Source: Nitrosomonas sp.
GTDB taxonomy: Bacteria; Pseudomonadota; Gammaproteobacteria; Burkholderiales; Nitrosomonadaceae
Length of the DNA: 49,763 nt
Direction: 5' to 3'
Assembly: GCA_021774265.1 (NCBI GenBank)
Contig: JAJFJG010000036.1
Span: 1-49,763, forward strand
In this document: one piece after another, positions 7,106-15,512 of the stretch
How the letters are laid out: each line of letters opens with the position of its first letter
How positions within the stretch are numbered: the stretch's first letter is position 1
The notes under the pieces: generated by a model
The model's input: the letters and a program-made list of their open reading frames with translations, nothing else
Databases searched by the model: none
What the model was told of the DNA's origin: nothing
Program-made: the position numbers and the translations under genes

Positions 7106-7353
7106 ATCAACAATAAAGAACACCCATGAAATAGTTTCTGCCCAATGCGAAGACTCAACGGGTACTTAGTTTTTCAACTAGAGCCGTATTACTCATGCAG
7201 AATTTGACTGTCTCAGCGAAGTAAGAGTCATGGCGATATAAACAGAAAGGCGATAGCAGTTTCGTTACCGCTAGAAGGCAAGTCCATGACTAATAAATAT
7301 CGAGTAAATCAAGCAAGCGGACGGCTTCACCGCCGCCGCTTTCAACGTTAGCC
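7106..7353 (+). other. Cassette without an evident ORF
   Basis: About 200 bases separate the SMR attC from the next attC-like stem. The possible ATG starts hit stops within a few codons (ATGAAATAG; ATG plus seven codons). No coding sequence of useful length is present on either strand. It could carry a promoter, a small RNA, or simply be decayed. Confidence 0.5.
7304..7353 (+). other. attC-like site before the chromate transporter
   Basis: AGCGGACGGC and GCCGCCGCT flank a TTCACC loop and pair fully except for one extra A in the left arm, an attC-like bulge. The right end is AACGTTAGCC, close to but not exactly GTTRRRY. The left box is poor (GAGTAAATC). Confidence 0.6.
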
Positions 7354-7374
7354 AGCAACAGCAAAACACCACGG

Positions 7375-8586
7375 ATGAGGGAAGCACAGGAAAACACACG
7401 AAAGCATAAAGCACTAATTGAAGTATTCTCTGCGTTTCTCAAACTCGGCTTAACATCATTTGGTGGGCCTGTCGCGCATTTGGGTTATTTCAGGACGGAG
7501 TTCGTAGAGCGGCGTCGCTGGCTTAATGATGAACAGTTCAGTCAACTCCTTGCAATCTGCCAATTTCTACCAGGACCAGCGAGCAGTCAACTAGGATTCA
7601 GCCTTGGTTTGCTTCGTGCTGGTTGGCTCGGGGCGCTTGCAGCTTTTGTGGCATTTACGCTTCCTTCTGCTCTACTGCTGGTTGCATTCGCGGCGACATT
7701 ACCGAACCTATCCGGCCCTGTTGGTCTGGCTACTGTACACGGTTTGAAACTAGTGGCTTGTGCCGTCGTAGCCGATGCGGTTTTGAGTATGTCCCGAAAA
7801 CTCTGCCCCGATGCTCCAAGGCGAATCTTCGCTGTTTTCGCCGCCGCAATGTTGCTCACTGTAAGTTCGGTATGGGCTCAACTACTCGTTGTGGTGTTTT
7901 CTGCGATTGCAGGCGCTCTCTTGCTTCGCGGCAATTTTCCAGTGGACAGCCCATGCGGATTTCAAGTTCCCTATGACGCAAGAATCGGCGGACTTCTCAT
8001 TTTAACTTTTACAGCCCTGCTGATCGGCTTGCCGTTCTTTTCGTCTGATAATGCGAACTTACTCTCTGTCGCCAATGCGTTTTACCAAGCTGGCGCGTTT
8101 GTCTTTGGTGGCGGTCACGTCGTTCTACCATTACTGCAGGATTCAGTGGTTGTCACAGGTTGGGTTTCGCCTGATCAGTTTCTCGCGGGCTATGGTGCAT
8201 CCCAGGCAATCCCGGGGCCAATGTTCGCATTCTCAGCCTATCTTGGGGCCGTGCTATCACCGGAAGAACATTCATTACTTACGGCGGCTACCGCATTGAT
8301 ATTCATTTTTCTTCCGGGGTTCTTGCTGGTTGCTGGTATTCTTCCTTTTTGGTGTGCTGTATCGCACAGTCTTGCCGCACAAAGCGCCATAGCCGGAGTC
8401 AACGCGGCCGTTGTTGGTTTGCTGGGCGCGGCGTTGTATGACCCTATTTTTACGTCGGGGATATCTGGTCCCAATGACTTCGCCATTGTCCTTGTCGCTT
8501 TTGCAATGCTTGTCGTGTGGCGGCTTCCCTCTTTTTTCGTAGTGCTATGGTGTGTTCTTACTAGCGTTGTACAAGTAGTGATCTAG
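7375..8586 (+). CDS. chrA: Chromate transporter ChrA
   Basis: A 403-aa inner-membrane protein of the long-chain CHR family, which exports chromate by a proton-linked mechanism. The N-terminal half carries FGGPVAHLGYF (residues 29-39) and FLPGPASSQLG (64-74); the second half repeats the pattern with FGGGHVVLPLL and AIPGPMFAFSAYLG, so both homologous CHR domains are present. About ten hydrophobic segments are visible. The ATG follows the attC-like site by 21 bases. It is the last intact cassette gene. The higher GC of this gene than its surroundings fits a separate origin. Confidence 0.92.
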   Translation: MREAQENTRKHKALIEVFSAFLKLGLTSFGGPVAHLGYFRTEFVERRRWLNDEQFSQLLAICQFLPGPASSQLGFSLGLLRAGWLGALAAFVAFTLPSALLLVAFAATLPNLSGPVGLATVHGLKLVACAVVADAVLSMSRKLCPDAPRRIFAVFAAAMLLTVSSVWAQLLVVVFSAIAGALLLRGNFPVDSPCGFQVPYDARIGGLLILTFTALLIGLPFFSSDNANLLSVANAFYQAGAFVFGGGHVVLPLLQDSVVVTGWVSPDQFLAGYGASQAIPGPMFAFSAYLGAVLSPEEHSLLTAATALIFIFLPGFLLVAGILPFWCAVSHSLAAQSAIAGVNAAVVGLLGAALYDPIFTSGISGPNDFAIVLVAFAMLVVWRLPSFFVVLWCVLTSVVQVVI

Positions 8587-8608
8587 CGTTAAAGATCCCA
8601 AGGTTGGT

Positions 8609-8636
8609 GGCTAACAAGTCGTTTTTGGCGACGTAA
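8609..8636 (+). other. Truncated attC, end of the cassette array
   Basis: GGCTAACAAGTCG followed by TTTTTGGCGAC looks like the left end of an attC for the chrA cassette, with no matching right box in the following 200 bases. It marks where the array breaks off. The 8637-8848 stretch shows no gene. Confidence 0.5.
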
Positions 8637-8848
8637 TGAAAGTAATAGAAATTGTTTTTGACCAGGATCGGCCTAATATCTGTTTCATCAGTCCCATTCC
8701 ACCCTAAACAGTGATCTCTTTCTCAGTAAATCGCAGCGTAAACTCCATCAAAATATCACGGAATGAATATATACATTCTGAGGGTTACACTGCTTTCTTA
8801 CGCCAGCCAGTTCAAATACAACCAACGGTTAAAAATCGCCTGATTCTT

Positions 8849-9295
8849 TCATGTATTCTTAACCAAAAAACTATCTAGTTGATTTGCAAAAGCACTACGA
8901 TCACCCTGACTTAATGGGGATAGGCCACCGGTATCTATACCGCTTGACCGCAAGCTATCCATAAAATCTCGCATCGTTAAGCGTGCTTTAATATCGTCTG
9001 CGGTATAACGCTCGCCTCGTGGCGTCAGTATATGCCCGCCTTTCTCTATTACTTCAGCAGCCAATGGGATATCGCTTGTAATTACCAAATCTCCAGAGCT
9101 TAACCGTTGAACAATTTCATTATCGGCCACATCAAAACCAGCGGTAACCTGGAGAAATTGTATGTAAGGAGAAGGAGAAATACGCATTGAGTGGTTTGCA
9201 ACTAGGGTAAGTTGCACCTTGGTACGTATTGCCGCTTTAAATAAAATATCCTTAATCACCGCTGGACAAGCATCTGCATCGACCCATATCTTCAT
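8849..9295 (-). CDS. yaiI: YaiI/YqxD family protein (DUF188, PIN-like)
   Basis: A 148-aa cytoplasmic protein with the family N-terminus [11 protein letters not shown], in which the Asp residues form the start of a PIN-like, potentially metal-binding site. The central [11 protein letters not shown] and [13 protein letters not shown] segments are also typical. Family members are conserved but biochemically undefined; a nuclease role is suggested only by fold. Length is normal. It stands alone on the minus strand just outside the cassette array. Confidence 0.9.
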   Translation of the reverse strand: MKIWVDADACPAVIKDILFKAAIRTKVQLTLVANHSMRISPSPYIQFLQVTAGFDVADNEIVQRLSSGDLVITSDIPLAAEVIEKGGHILTPRGERYTADDIKARLTMRDFMDSLRSSGIDTGGLSPLSQGDRSAFANQLDSFLVKNT

Positions 9296-9406
9296 TTGAA
9301 TTCAAACCAACCTTTTTATGATGAATGATTAATAACCAAGCAAAAACCGCCCTAATAATAAGGATTATTTCTGGACTGATGCATATGAAAGATCCTAATT
9401 CGATGA

Positions 9407-9423
9407 TGACAGTATAACTGTCA
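9407..9423. promoter_or_regulatory. Short perfect dyad between yaiI and tetR
   Basis: TGACAGT-ATA-ACTGTCA is a perfect 7-bp inverted repeat with a 3-base spacer, 112 bases upstream of the yaiI start on the other strand. It could be an operator or a small hairpin; no regulator is assigned. Confidence 0.3.
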
Positions 9424-9573
9424 CATTAGCTAGGGAAACACCGAATAATTCTGGGCCAAACGGATGACGCGATAAAACCTTTCAAAATGAGGTGTAAAAT
9501 GCAAATAAGAATGCTGGAATTATGAGCCTGGACAAATTATTCGTTTTCTTTTCTACACTGTATTTTACAGCTC

Positions 9574-9602
9574 TTGACAAATAAGACAACCGGTCGTATT
9601 AT
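9574..9602 (+). promoter_or_regulatory. tetR promoter with the operator in the spacer
   Basis: TTGACA (9574-9579) and TATTAT (9597-9602) are 17 bases apart, a near-consensus sigma-70 promoter. The spacer holds ACAACCGGTCGT, a near-palindrome whose GGTCGTAT half matches the perfect operator at 10270-10285. Binding by the encoded TetR protein would block RNA polymerase. The predicted transcription start falls at about 9609, on the start codon itself. Confidence 0.7.
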
Positions 9603-9608
9603 TCTTAC

Positions 9609-10205
9609 ATGAATAAGATTAATAAGAAAGAATTAAATAAAGAAAATATTTTGGATCATGGAGTTACCTTGCTAATGGAGCAGGGTTATCATGGTACGGG
9701 ACTACAGGAAATTCTTGATGCGGCGAAAGTGCCAAAAGGGTCTTTTTATAATTACTTTGGTAGCAAGGAGAATTTTGGCGCAGAAGTAATTCGGCATTAT
9801 ATTGATCCATTTATTACGCAGCTAGCCAATCATCTACAATCTACGGAGACTGATGCACTTGGCGCGATACATTGCTACTTTAATGTGCTTATAGCAGCGC
9901 TTGAACAAAACCAATTTAACGGTGGTTGTCTGTTGGGTAATTTGATGGGCGAGATTGGTGATACCAGTAATATTTGCCAGGAATCACTTCAATCCGCCGT
10001 GAGCCGCTACCGGGATCTACTAGAATCTGGCTTGGCGAAGGCCCAACAACAAGGCACTATCCGATCAGATAAATCAGCCAGAGACATGGCCGATTTACTA
10101 ATGAATACATGGCAGGGAGCTTTGCTAAGAACAAAGATAGAAAAATCATCCATGCCGGTTAAACAATGCTGCCAAGATCTGCTTGGCGATTATTTTAAAC
10201 CGTGA
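9609..10205 (+). CDS. TetR/AcrR-family transcriptional regulator
   Basis: A 198-aa repressor with an N-terminal helix-turn-helix (residues 11-56: ENILDHGVTLL ... GTGLQEILDAAKVPKGSFYNYFGSKENF) and a C-terminal ligand domain containing three Cys near positions 96, 116 and 187. The overall pattern resembles the AcuR/NemR group, which respond to electrophiles, but the ligand cannot be assigned. No ribosome site precedes the ATG, and the promoter places transcription start at or next to it, suggesting a leaderless mRNA. Matching palindromes before this gene and before the DUF4242 gene indicate autoregulation and control of the downstream pair. Confidence 0.88.
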   Translation: MNKINKKELNKENILDHGVTLLMEQGYHGTGLQEILDAAKVPKGSFYNYFGSKENFGAEVIRHYIDPFITQLANHLQSTETDALGAIHCYFNVLIAALEQNQFNGGCLLGNLMGEIGDTSNICQESLQSAVSRYRDLLESGLAKAQQQGTIRSDKSARDMADLLMNTWQGALLRTKIEKSSMPVKQCCQDLLGDYFKP

Positions 10206-10269
10206 TTATTATTAATGTTAATAGGAGAAACAGTTAACACACTGTAAACAATATTTTTATTATTTTTTA

Positions 10270-10305
10270 ATACGACCAGTCGTATGTCAAAACTAGTTGT
10301 ATAAT
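10270..10305 (+). promoter_or_regulatory. Operator and promoter of the DUF4242-TPR operon
   Basis: ATACGAC-CA-GTCGTAT (10270-10285) is a perfect palindrome with the same core as the tetR promoter site. A TATAAT -10 box follows at 10300-10305, so the palindrome covers the -35 position, where no good hexamer is seen. A ribosome site AGGAGA precedes the ATG at 10322. Confidence 0.75.
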
Positions 10306-10321
10306 CATTAGGAGATTTAAA

Positions 10322-10597
10322 ATGCCAAAATATATTATTGAACGTGAAATTCCGGAAGCAGGTACTTTAACTGCACAAGACTTACAAGCAATTTCACAGA
10401 AATCATGCGGTGTTTTGAACAATATGGGACCGCGGGTTCAGTGGTTGGAAAGTTTCGTAACGGACGATAAAGTCTATTGTGTTTATATCGCACCTGATGA
10501 AGCAACCATTAAAGCGCATGCCGAGCAAGGCGGGTTTCCTGCTAATCGCATTTCTCGTGTCAAGTCTATTATTGATCCGACGACAGCGGAAATTTAA
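10322..10597 (+). CDS. DUF4242 domain protein
   Basis: A 91-aa single-domain protein with the family's features: N-terminal strand KYIIEREIP, central VQWLESFVTDDKVYCVY, and the terminal NRISRVKSIIDPTTAE. Members have a ferredoxin-like fold, and a Streptomyces member has been described as nickel-binding, but no general function is established. No signal peptide. It is the first gene of a TetR-controlled operon, 30 bases before the TPR gene. Confidence 0.82.
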   Translation: MPKYIIEREIPEAGTLTAQDLQAISQKSCGVLNNMGPRVQWLESFVTDDKVYCVYIAPDEATIKAHAEQGGFPANRISRVKSIIDPTTAEI

Positions 10598-10627
10598 TTA
10601 ATTTCGTATACTTATGAGGACATACTA

Positions 10628-12316
10628 ATGAAGAAGATACTTAAGCTCGTAATAGCAGGACTTGCACTGACGGTCGCAAGTATCCCGTATTCATTTGCTC
10701 AGACCGACGAGCAAAACGAATCCACGGAGAGAACGAATTTGTCTGAGGCAGACAGTCCGCATACGTCGAAATTTATGGATCTAGGGTCGCACACTTTTGC
10801 GGTCAGTACGCGAAACAAAGAAGCCCAGTTATATATTAACCAAGGGATAAATCTCGCTTACGCATTCAATCATGCTGAGTCCCGCCAGGCGTTTCAGCAA
10901 GCTGCAAAGCTCGACCCAACACTGGCAATGGCGTATTGGGGTCAGGCGCTAGTATTGGGTCCAAACATAAACGCAATGATGGAACCTAATGAGGAGCCAC
11001 AGGCCTTAGTTCTGATAAAAAAAGCCAAGTCGCTCATGACGCAGGCTTCAACAAAGGAACAAGCGCTAATTAACGCCTTAGAGAAACGATATTCGGGCGA
11101 TAACAAACAACGCTCGGCAAACGATCAGGCGTATGCAGATGCAATGCGGTCTGTTCATCAGCGTTTCCCAGATGATCCTGATATTACGATGTTTTATGTG
11201 GAGTCGATGATGGACCTCCGCCCTTGGGGTTACTGGATGTCTGACGGTCGACCGTATGCCGGGACTGCGGAAATTGTGGCCCTGACTGAAGCGGTACTGC
11301 ATCAACACCCCACCCATCCTGGGGCTCTGCACATGTATATTCACCTTATTGAACCGACAGCAACGCCGGAGCGTGCTGAAAAGGCGGCAGATACTTTGCT
11401 CACACTGATGCCTGCTGCGGGACACATGGTGCACATGCCATCGCATATTTATCAACGGGTCGGACGATATGCAGACGCAATGAAGAGTAATCAGCTAGCA
11501 ATTGAAGCTGACGAACAATACATCAGCCATAATCACGCGCAGGGAATATACCCAATGGCGTACTATCCACATAATATCCATTTTATGTGGTTCGCCGCGA
11601 CGGCCAGCGGCCAAAGTAAGATCGCCATTGAGTCTGCGCTAAAATTAGCCGGTAAAGTTGACAATAAAATGCTCCAGGAAATTCCATTAACCGCAGTATT
11701 TCGTATGGTGCCTTATTGGACGTTTGCTCGATTCGGTCTTTGGGAAGAAAGTCTTGACGAACCTGCGCCACCAGCAACGATTGCCTTACTAAAAGGCAGC
11801 TGGCACTACGTACGTGGTTTGGCGTTTGTCGCAACGGGTAAACTACAATCGGCCGAACAAGAATTAAATACCCTGCGAGAAATTATGACTAACCCGTCAC
11901 TGGATGGGGCGTTGTTCTCAAAAAATACGCCACGTACCGTGCTGAAAATCGCGCCTGAAGTGCTGGCGGGTGAAATTGCTGCTGCACAAGGGGAATTCGG
12001 TACCGCCATTGCGCATTTTGAGCGTGCGGTTCGGTTCGAGGATACATTGGTCTATACAGAACCAGCGGAATGGCACTATCCGCCACGCCTAGCTCTCGGC
12101 GCGATCTTACTAGAATCTGGACGTCCGGCAGAAGCGGAAACCGTGTACTGGGAAGACCTGCGAAAAAACCGTGATAATGGTTGGGCACTTTACGGGCTGC
12201 TGTTGGCACTGAAAGCACAAGACAAGACATCTGAAGCGACGGTTATTGAAGCACGCTTTAAAAAGGCCTGGGCCGACGCAGATGTGAAACTTACGGCATC
12301 ACGTTTTGGACGCTAA
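10628..12316 (+). CDS. Exported tetratricopeptide-repeat protein
   Basis: A 562-aa protein with a Sec signal peptide (KKILKLVIAGLALTV, likely cleaved after SFA near residue 24), so it should be periplasmic or surface-exposed. The mature part is built of TPR-like helical pairs; the first is clear (YINQGINLAYAFNHAESRQAFQQAAKLDPTLAMAYWGQ split across two helices, about residues 69-106). HMPSHIYQRVGRYADA and HNIHFMWFAA in the middle are typical of a widespread uncharacterised TPR family. Downstream of DUF4242 in one operon under the TetR operator, it may answer the same inducer. No enzyme motif is visible. Confidence 0.8.
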   Translation: MKKILKLVIAGLALTVASIPYSFAQTDEQNESTERTNLSEADSPHTSKFMDLGSHTFAVSTRNKEAQLYINQGINLAYAFNHAESRQAFQQAAKLDPTLAMAYWGQALVLGPNINAMMEPNEEPQALVLIKKAKSLMTQASTKEQALINALEKRYSGDNKQRSANDQAYADAMRSVHQRFPDDPDITMFYVESMMDLRPWGYWMSDGRPYAGTAEIVALTEAVLHQHPTHPGALHMYIHLIEPTATPERAEKAADTLLTLMPAAGHMVHMPSHIYQRVGRYADAMKSNQLAIEADEQYISHNHAQGIYPMAYYPHNIHFMWFAATASGQSKIAIESALKLAGKVDNKMLQEIPLTAVFRMVPYWTFARFGLWEESLDEPAPPATIALLKGSWHYVRGLAFVATGKLQSAEQELNTLREIMTNPSLDGALFSKNTPRTVLKIAPEVLAGEIAAAQGEFGTAIAHFERAVRFEDTLVYTEPAEWHYPPRLALGAILLESGRPAEAETVYWEDLRKNRDNGWALYGLLLALKAQDKTSEATVIEARFKKAWADADVKLTASRFGR

Positions 12317-12584
12317 ATAAAAGAATATCGATAATTCTGAATTCTTTAGCTGAATCTATCAAAGCATGTGATCCTTGGGCTGTTTGGCAAAACACAACGT
12401 GGCGTAGATTGTTGTTCCCTACAAAATGGAACAACGCAGCCAGGCAGTCCCACACCGATAATTTTGAGAAGGTATCGGATTTCAGCCATACATCCGGACT
12501 TTAATTGAGGTACATTTGCATTCCAAAACAGTATTACCAAATTAACTTTCAAACAGCATAAAAATTTCTGGGATCTCCACCTTC

Positions 12585-12803
12585 ATGCTAACGAAATATC
12601 TTTCTAAGACACAAAAACCCCTTGTCTATGTTCTGGATAATAACTGGTCTATACTAGATGGCGGTCAAGACAATATCATGTCGCTGTACTACCTATTCAG
12701 CTATTGCCGCTTAGAAGCGGTTAATTTAGATACACCCAATAATTCTTACAAACTATATGTGCAAGCAGAAAAATTGCTAAAAGGAGCTTCTTATGAAAGT
12801 TGA
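12585..12803 (+). CDS. Small hypothetical protein (72 aa)
   Basis: I do not recognise this protein. It is soluble, with a hydrophobic core pattern (PLVYVLDNNWSILDGG) and no signal peptide. The last 11 bases overlap the next small gene, which has a strong AAGGAGC ribosome site inside this one. That coupling supports both as real. No ribosome site is obvious before its own start, so the true start may differ. The 12317-12584 gap before it has nothing else I can identify. Confidence 0.4.
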   Translation: MLTKYLSKTQKPLVYVLDNNWSILDGGQDNIMSLYYLFSYCRLEAVNLDTPNNSYKLYVQAEKLLKGASYES

Positions 12804-12942
12804 AGTGAAAGTTGAGATAGACATAAATCTATCTAAAGCCAGCATCGCAGATATAAAAACATTACTAGAAGAAATGATGAACCCCAAAAAATTCGATGCT
12901 TTGGAATCGATAAGTATAAAAGATATAAAAATAGTGAAATAG
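12793..12942 (+). CDS. Small hypothetical protein (49 aa), overlapping the previous gene
   Basis: A 49-aa lysine- and isoleucine-rich protein starting MKVEVKVEIDINLSKASI, followed by an amphipathic helix (DIKTLLEEMM) and a final KDIKIVK. The alternation of charged and hydrophobic residues suggests a short strand-helix-strand fold. Its AAGGAG ribosome site is well placed eight bases upstream. The start lies 11 bases inside the preceding frame. Two tiny overlapping genes recall a toxin-antitoxin layout, but neither matches a family I know. Confidence 0.45.
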   Translation: MKVEVKVEIDINLSKASIADIKTLLEEMMNPKKFDALESISIKDIKIVK

Positions 12943-13175
12943 GGTTCTGTCGCATTCAACAAGATCATCAGAACATTCATACAGACTGCTAAAGGAATGC
13001 AATTTCCTACTAGTTGCAGCTTACGAGTAGAAATTCGCGCACGGTAGGCTTAGGAAAATCTGTGTCTATAAAAACCTAAAACTATTGATGAATGAGTAAC
13101 TACAACCTATTTTCTACCATTTATTTTTGCTTTTCGAACATCTTTACCTAGACTTAGAAATGCGTGGAGTTTTTT

Positions 13176-14759
13176 TTACTTACCACGCCAGTGCAATGAA
13201 TATAAATCATGGCGGCGATCTTTCAGATTTTGTACTGTGCCGCTGTTGCGTGCAATACGCAGCGTATCAGGACGCAAATCAGCGATTGCAACAGTTTCTA
13301 CATTGGGTGTTGTATCTGCGGCAATACCATCGCGTGCAAATGGAAAATCACATGGGGTTAGGATACAACTTTGAGCATATTGAATATCCATATTAGCAAC
13401 GTTGGGCAGATTCCCTACGTTGCCAGACATAACGACATACACTTGATTCTCAACGGCACGTGATTGACAACAGTATCGAACACGTAAATAGCCTTGGCGT
13501 TCATCCGTACAAAACGGCACAAAAATAATATTCACGCCTTGATCAGCCAAATGCCGCGATAATTCTGGAAACTCGGAATCGTAACAAATGAGTACACCAA
13601 TGGGACCACAATCCGTTTCAATCGCATTCAGTGTTTCACCACCCTCCATGTTCCACCAGAACTCTTCACTTGGCGTGGGATGAATTTTGGTTTGTTCATG
13701 AACCGTACCGTCACGTAGAAACACATAGGAAACATTTTCTACACGGCCTGATGGCACACGCGTCGGATGTGACCCGCCGATAATGTTAATATTGTAGCGT
13801 AAAGCTAATTCACGCATTGATTCAGTAAAGCGTGGCGTATATTTGGTGAGCATTTCAATCGACTCAATGGGGGATAGTTCTTGATCCTCAATTGAAAGCA
13901 ATTGCAGGGTAAACAGCTCAGGGAATACAACAAAATCACTCTTGTAGTCAGCGACGACACCGACAAAATATTCAACGAATTTTATGAATTCTTCAAAAGA
14001 ATGAACCCTGCGCAACATATATTGCACAGTACCCACGCGCACAGTTTCTTGCAGGCGTCCACCATAGGTTTTATGACGTTTCATCTCTTGTTCCTCAGGT
14101 ACCATCGGGTTATGCCAGATGAGATGTACGCCATTGCCCAGTGAAGCACTATCTTCTGGCAAATAATTTTTTATGACACCAAGAACCTCAAAACCATTAA
14201 GTAATTGGAAAGAAAGCACTGCGTCACGTTGTTTTTTATGGACAATCTCATCTACATACTGTTCCACATCAGGAAATTGACGTGACTTACGTGCATAGCT
14301 GGGTAGTCTTCCAGCAAATACAATGCCTTTTAAGCCATACTTTTGACACAATTGCTTGCGTGCATTGTAAAAACGCTGGCCAATACGATAGCCCCGATAA
14401 GCCGAATCGACACATACTTCCATACCATACAAATAATCACCGTGAGGATCATGGCGCGAGGCAAAACCATTGCCGGTAATCTCAACCCAAGAATGGGATT
14501 TGAGTGCAATTCGCTCGGAAATAATAAATGAAACGCAATAACCGACCACTTCATTGTCATAAGTGGCGACAAATTGACCATCATGAAAATTATTAATTTG
14601 CCCCGTTAACGCGCTGTTCGAATACCCTGCAATTCCAGTGCCAGCATAGGTCCGACTAGTTAAATCTTTTAATACAGGCACATCTTTAAGTGTTGCGTTA
14701 CGAAGTGTAAGCCGTTTAGCTTTCTTTTTGACAATCGGTTTCGAGGCTCCGGATTCCAT
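13176..14759 (-). CDS. GNAT N-acetyltransferase / carbon-nitrogen hydrolase fusion
   Basis: A 527-aa two-domain cytoplasmic protein. Residues about 17-215 form a GNAT domain (YGMEVCVDSAYRGYRIGQRFY is the acetyl-CoA loop region). Residues about 238-525 form a nitrilase-superfamily amidohydrolase whose triad is in place: Glu281 (VVFPELF), Lys358 (TKIHPTPSE) and Cys392 (ICYDSEFPE). This fusion is a known bacterial architecture with unknown substrate; amide or carbamoyl hydrolysis linked to acyl transfer is plausible. The ornithine-type decarboxylase 2 kb away hints at amine or polyamine metabolism. Length and motifs look intact. Confidence 0.87.
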   Translation of the reverse strand: MESGASKPIVKKKAKRLTLRNATLKDVPVLKDLTSRTYAGTGIAGYSNSALTGQINNFHDGQFVATYDNEVVGYCVSFIISERIALKSHSWVEITGNGFASRHDPHGDYLYGMEVCVDSAYRGYRIGQRFYNARKQLCQKYGLKGIVFAGRLPSYARKSRQFPDVEQYVDEIVHKKQRDAVLSFQLLNGFEVLGVIKNYLPEDSASLGNGVHLIWHNPMVPEEQEMKRHKTYGGRLQETVRVGTVQYMLRRVHSFEEFIKFVEYFVGVVADYKSDFVVFPELFTLQLLSIEDQELSPIESIEMLTKYTPRFTESMRELALRYNINIIGGSHPTRVPSGRVENVSYVFLRDGTVHEQTKIHPTPSEEFWWNMEGGETLNAIETDCGPIGVLICYDSEFPELSRHLADQGVNIIFVPFCTDERQGYLRVRYCCQSRAVENQVYVVMSGNVGNLPNVANMDIQYAQSCILTPCDFPFARDGIAADTTPNVETVAIADLRPDTLRIARNSGTVQNLKDRRHDLYSLHWRGK

Positions 14760-15512
14760 ATAAAAACCTTATATTAACTTAAGAAACTATTATTTAAGTA
14801 AATTCAGGTTCAGATTAAAATCCTTCTTCCCCTTAGCGTCAAATTACTTGCCTATTTCTATTACTGACTTTTGCTGCCCAAGTAATTCTACCAACAGTTG
14901 TGAAATACATGTTAAAGAACGCAGCAATATCTGAGTAACTATATTCACCAAACGCTTGCATTCCCTCAAAGGCTTCATTTCATTAACCTGTATATTGTGC
15001 AGCTTATTTGACTATTGCCAACCATGGCGGCATTAAAACTTCCCTTATCGTTGCATTATAGCTGTTCCCTGATCACTCCTCGGGATGAACCCCCTCCTCG
15101 CTCTTACCAAATTATTGGGGATAACGTAGCGTATTAATCCATTAAATAAATATCCGCATTAACCAAATTCTTCCTTTCGCTATTATCGCGCAGTACAGTT
15201 AACTTGGCAGTACATTTGCAGAACAGAGTACTGGGCTATGCCGATAAGAATATTTAGACCACGTACTATTTTGGAAAGCAAAAGATCTGGCTAAAAATTG
15301 GATCATTATCAGAACTACGATAACGTATAAAGAACCCATTCCACAGGACTTTTGCGTATTGGAGAAGGTTACGTTAGTATAAAAATCTGACAATTGTAGT
15401 CTAGGAGTTCTCTATGTAAGTTAATTTAGCGATACTCGAGACACTACCTTTTATGAACAAGCGCACTAACAAGAGTAAACTTAACTAAAACACTTACAAA
15501 AGAACCTCTCAT
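14760..15512. other. Long intergenic stretch, no gene recognised
   Basis: About 750 AT-rich bases with no convincing ORF. The segment CTATTATCGCGCAGTACAG near 15179 resembles one near 26662. A promoter-like repeat at 15353-15392 is listed separately. Confidence 0.5.
15353..15392 (+). repeat. Promoter-like repeat, copy 1
   Basis: The core CTTTTGCGTATTGGAGAAGG then TTACGTTAGTATAAA recurs with few changes at 16468-16507. Each copy lies 120-190 bases before a plus-strand gene. TTGCGT and TAGTAT are 17 bases apart, so the repeat may hold a weak sigma-70-type promoter. Confidence 0.45.

Noticed and set aside
12346-12552. 68-codon minus-strand frame between the TPR gene and the small ORFs
   Set aside because: No ribosome site, no family match, and composition like non-coding DNA.
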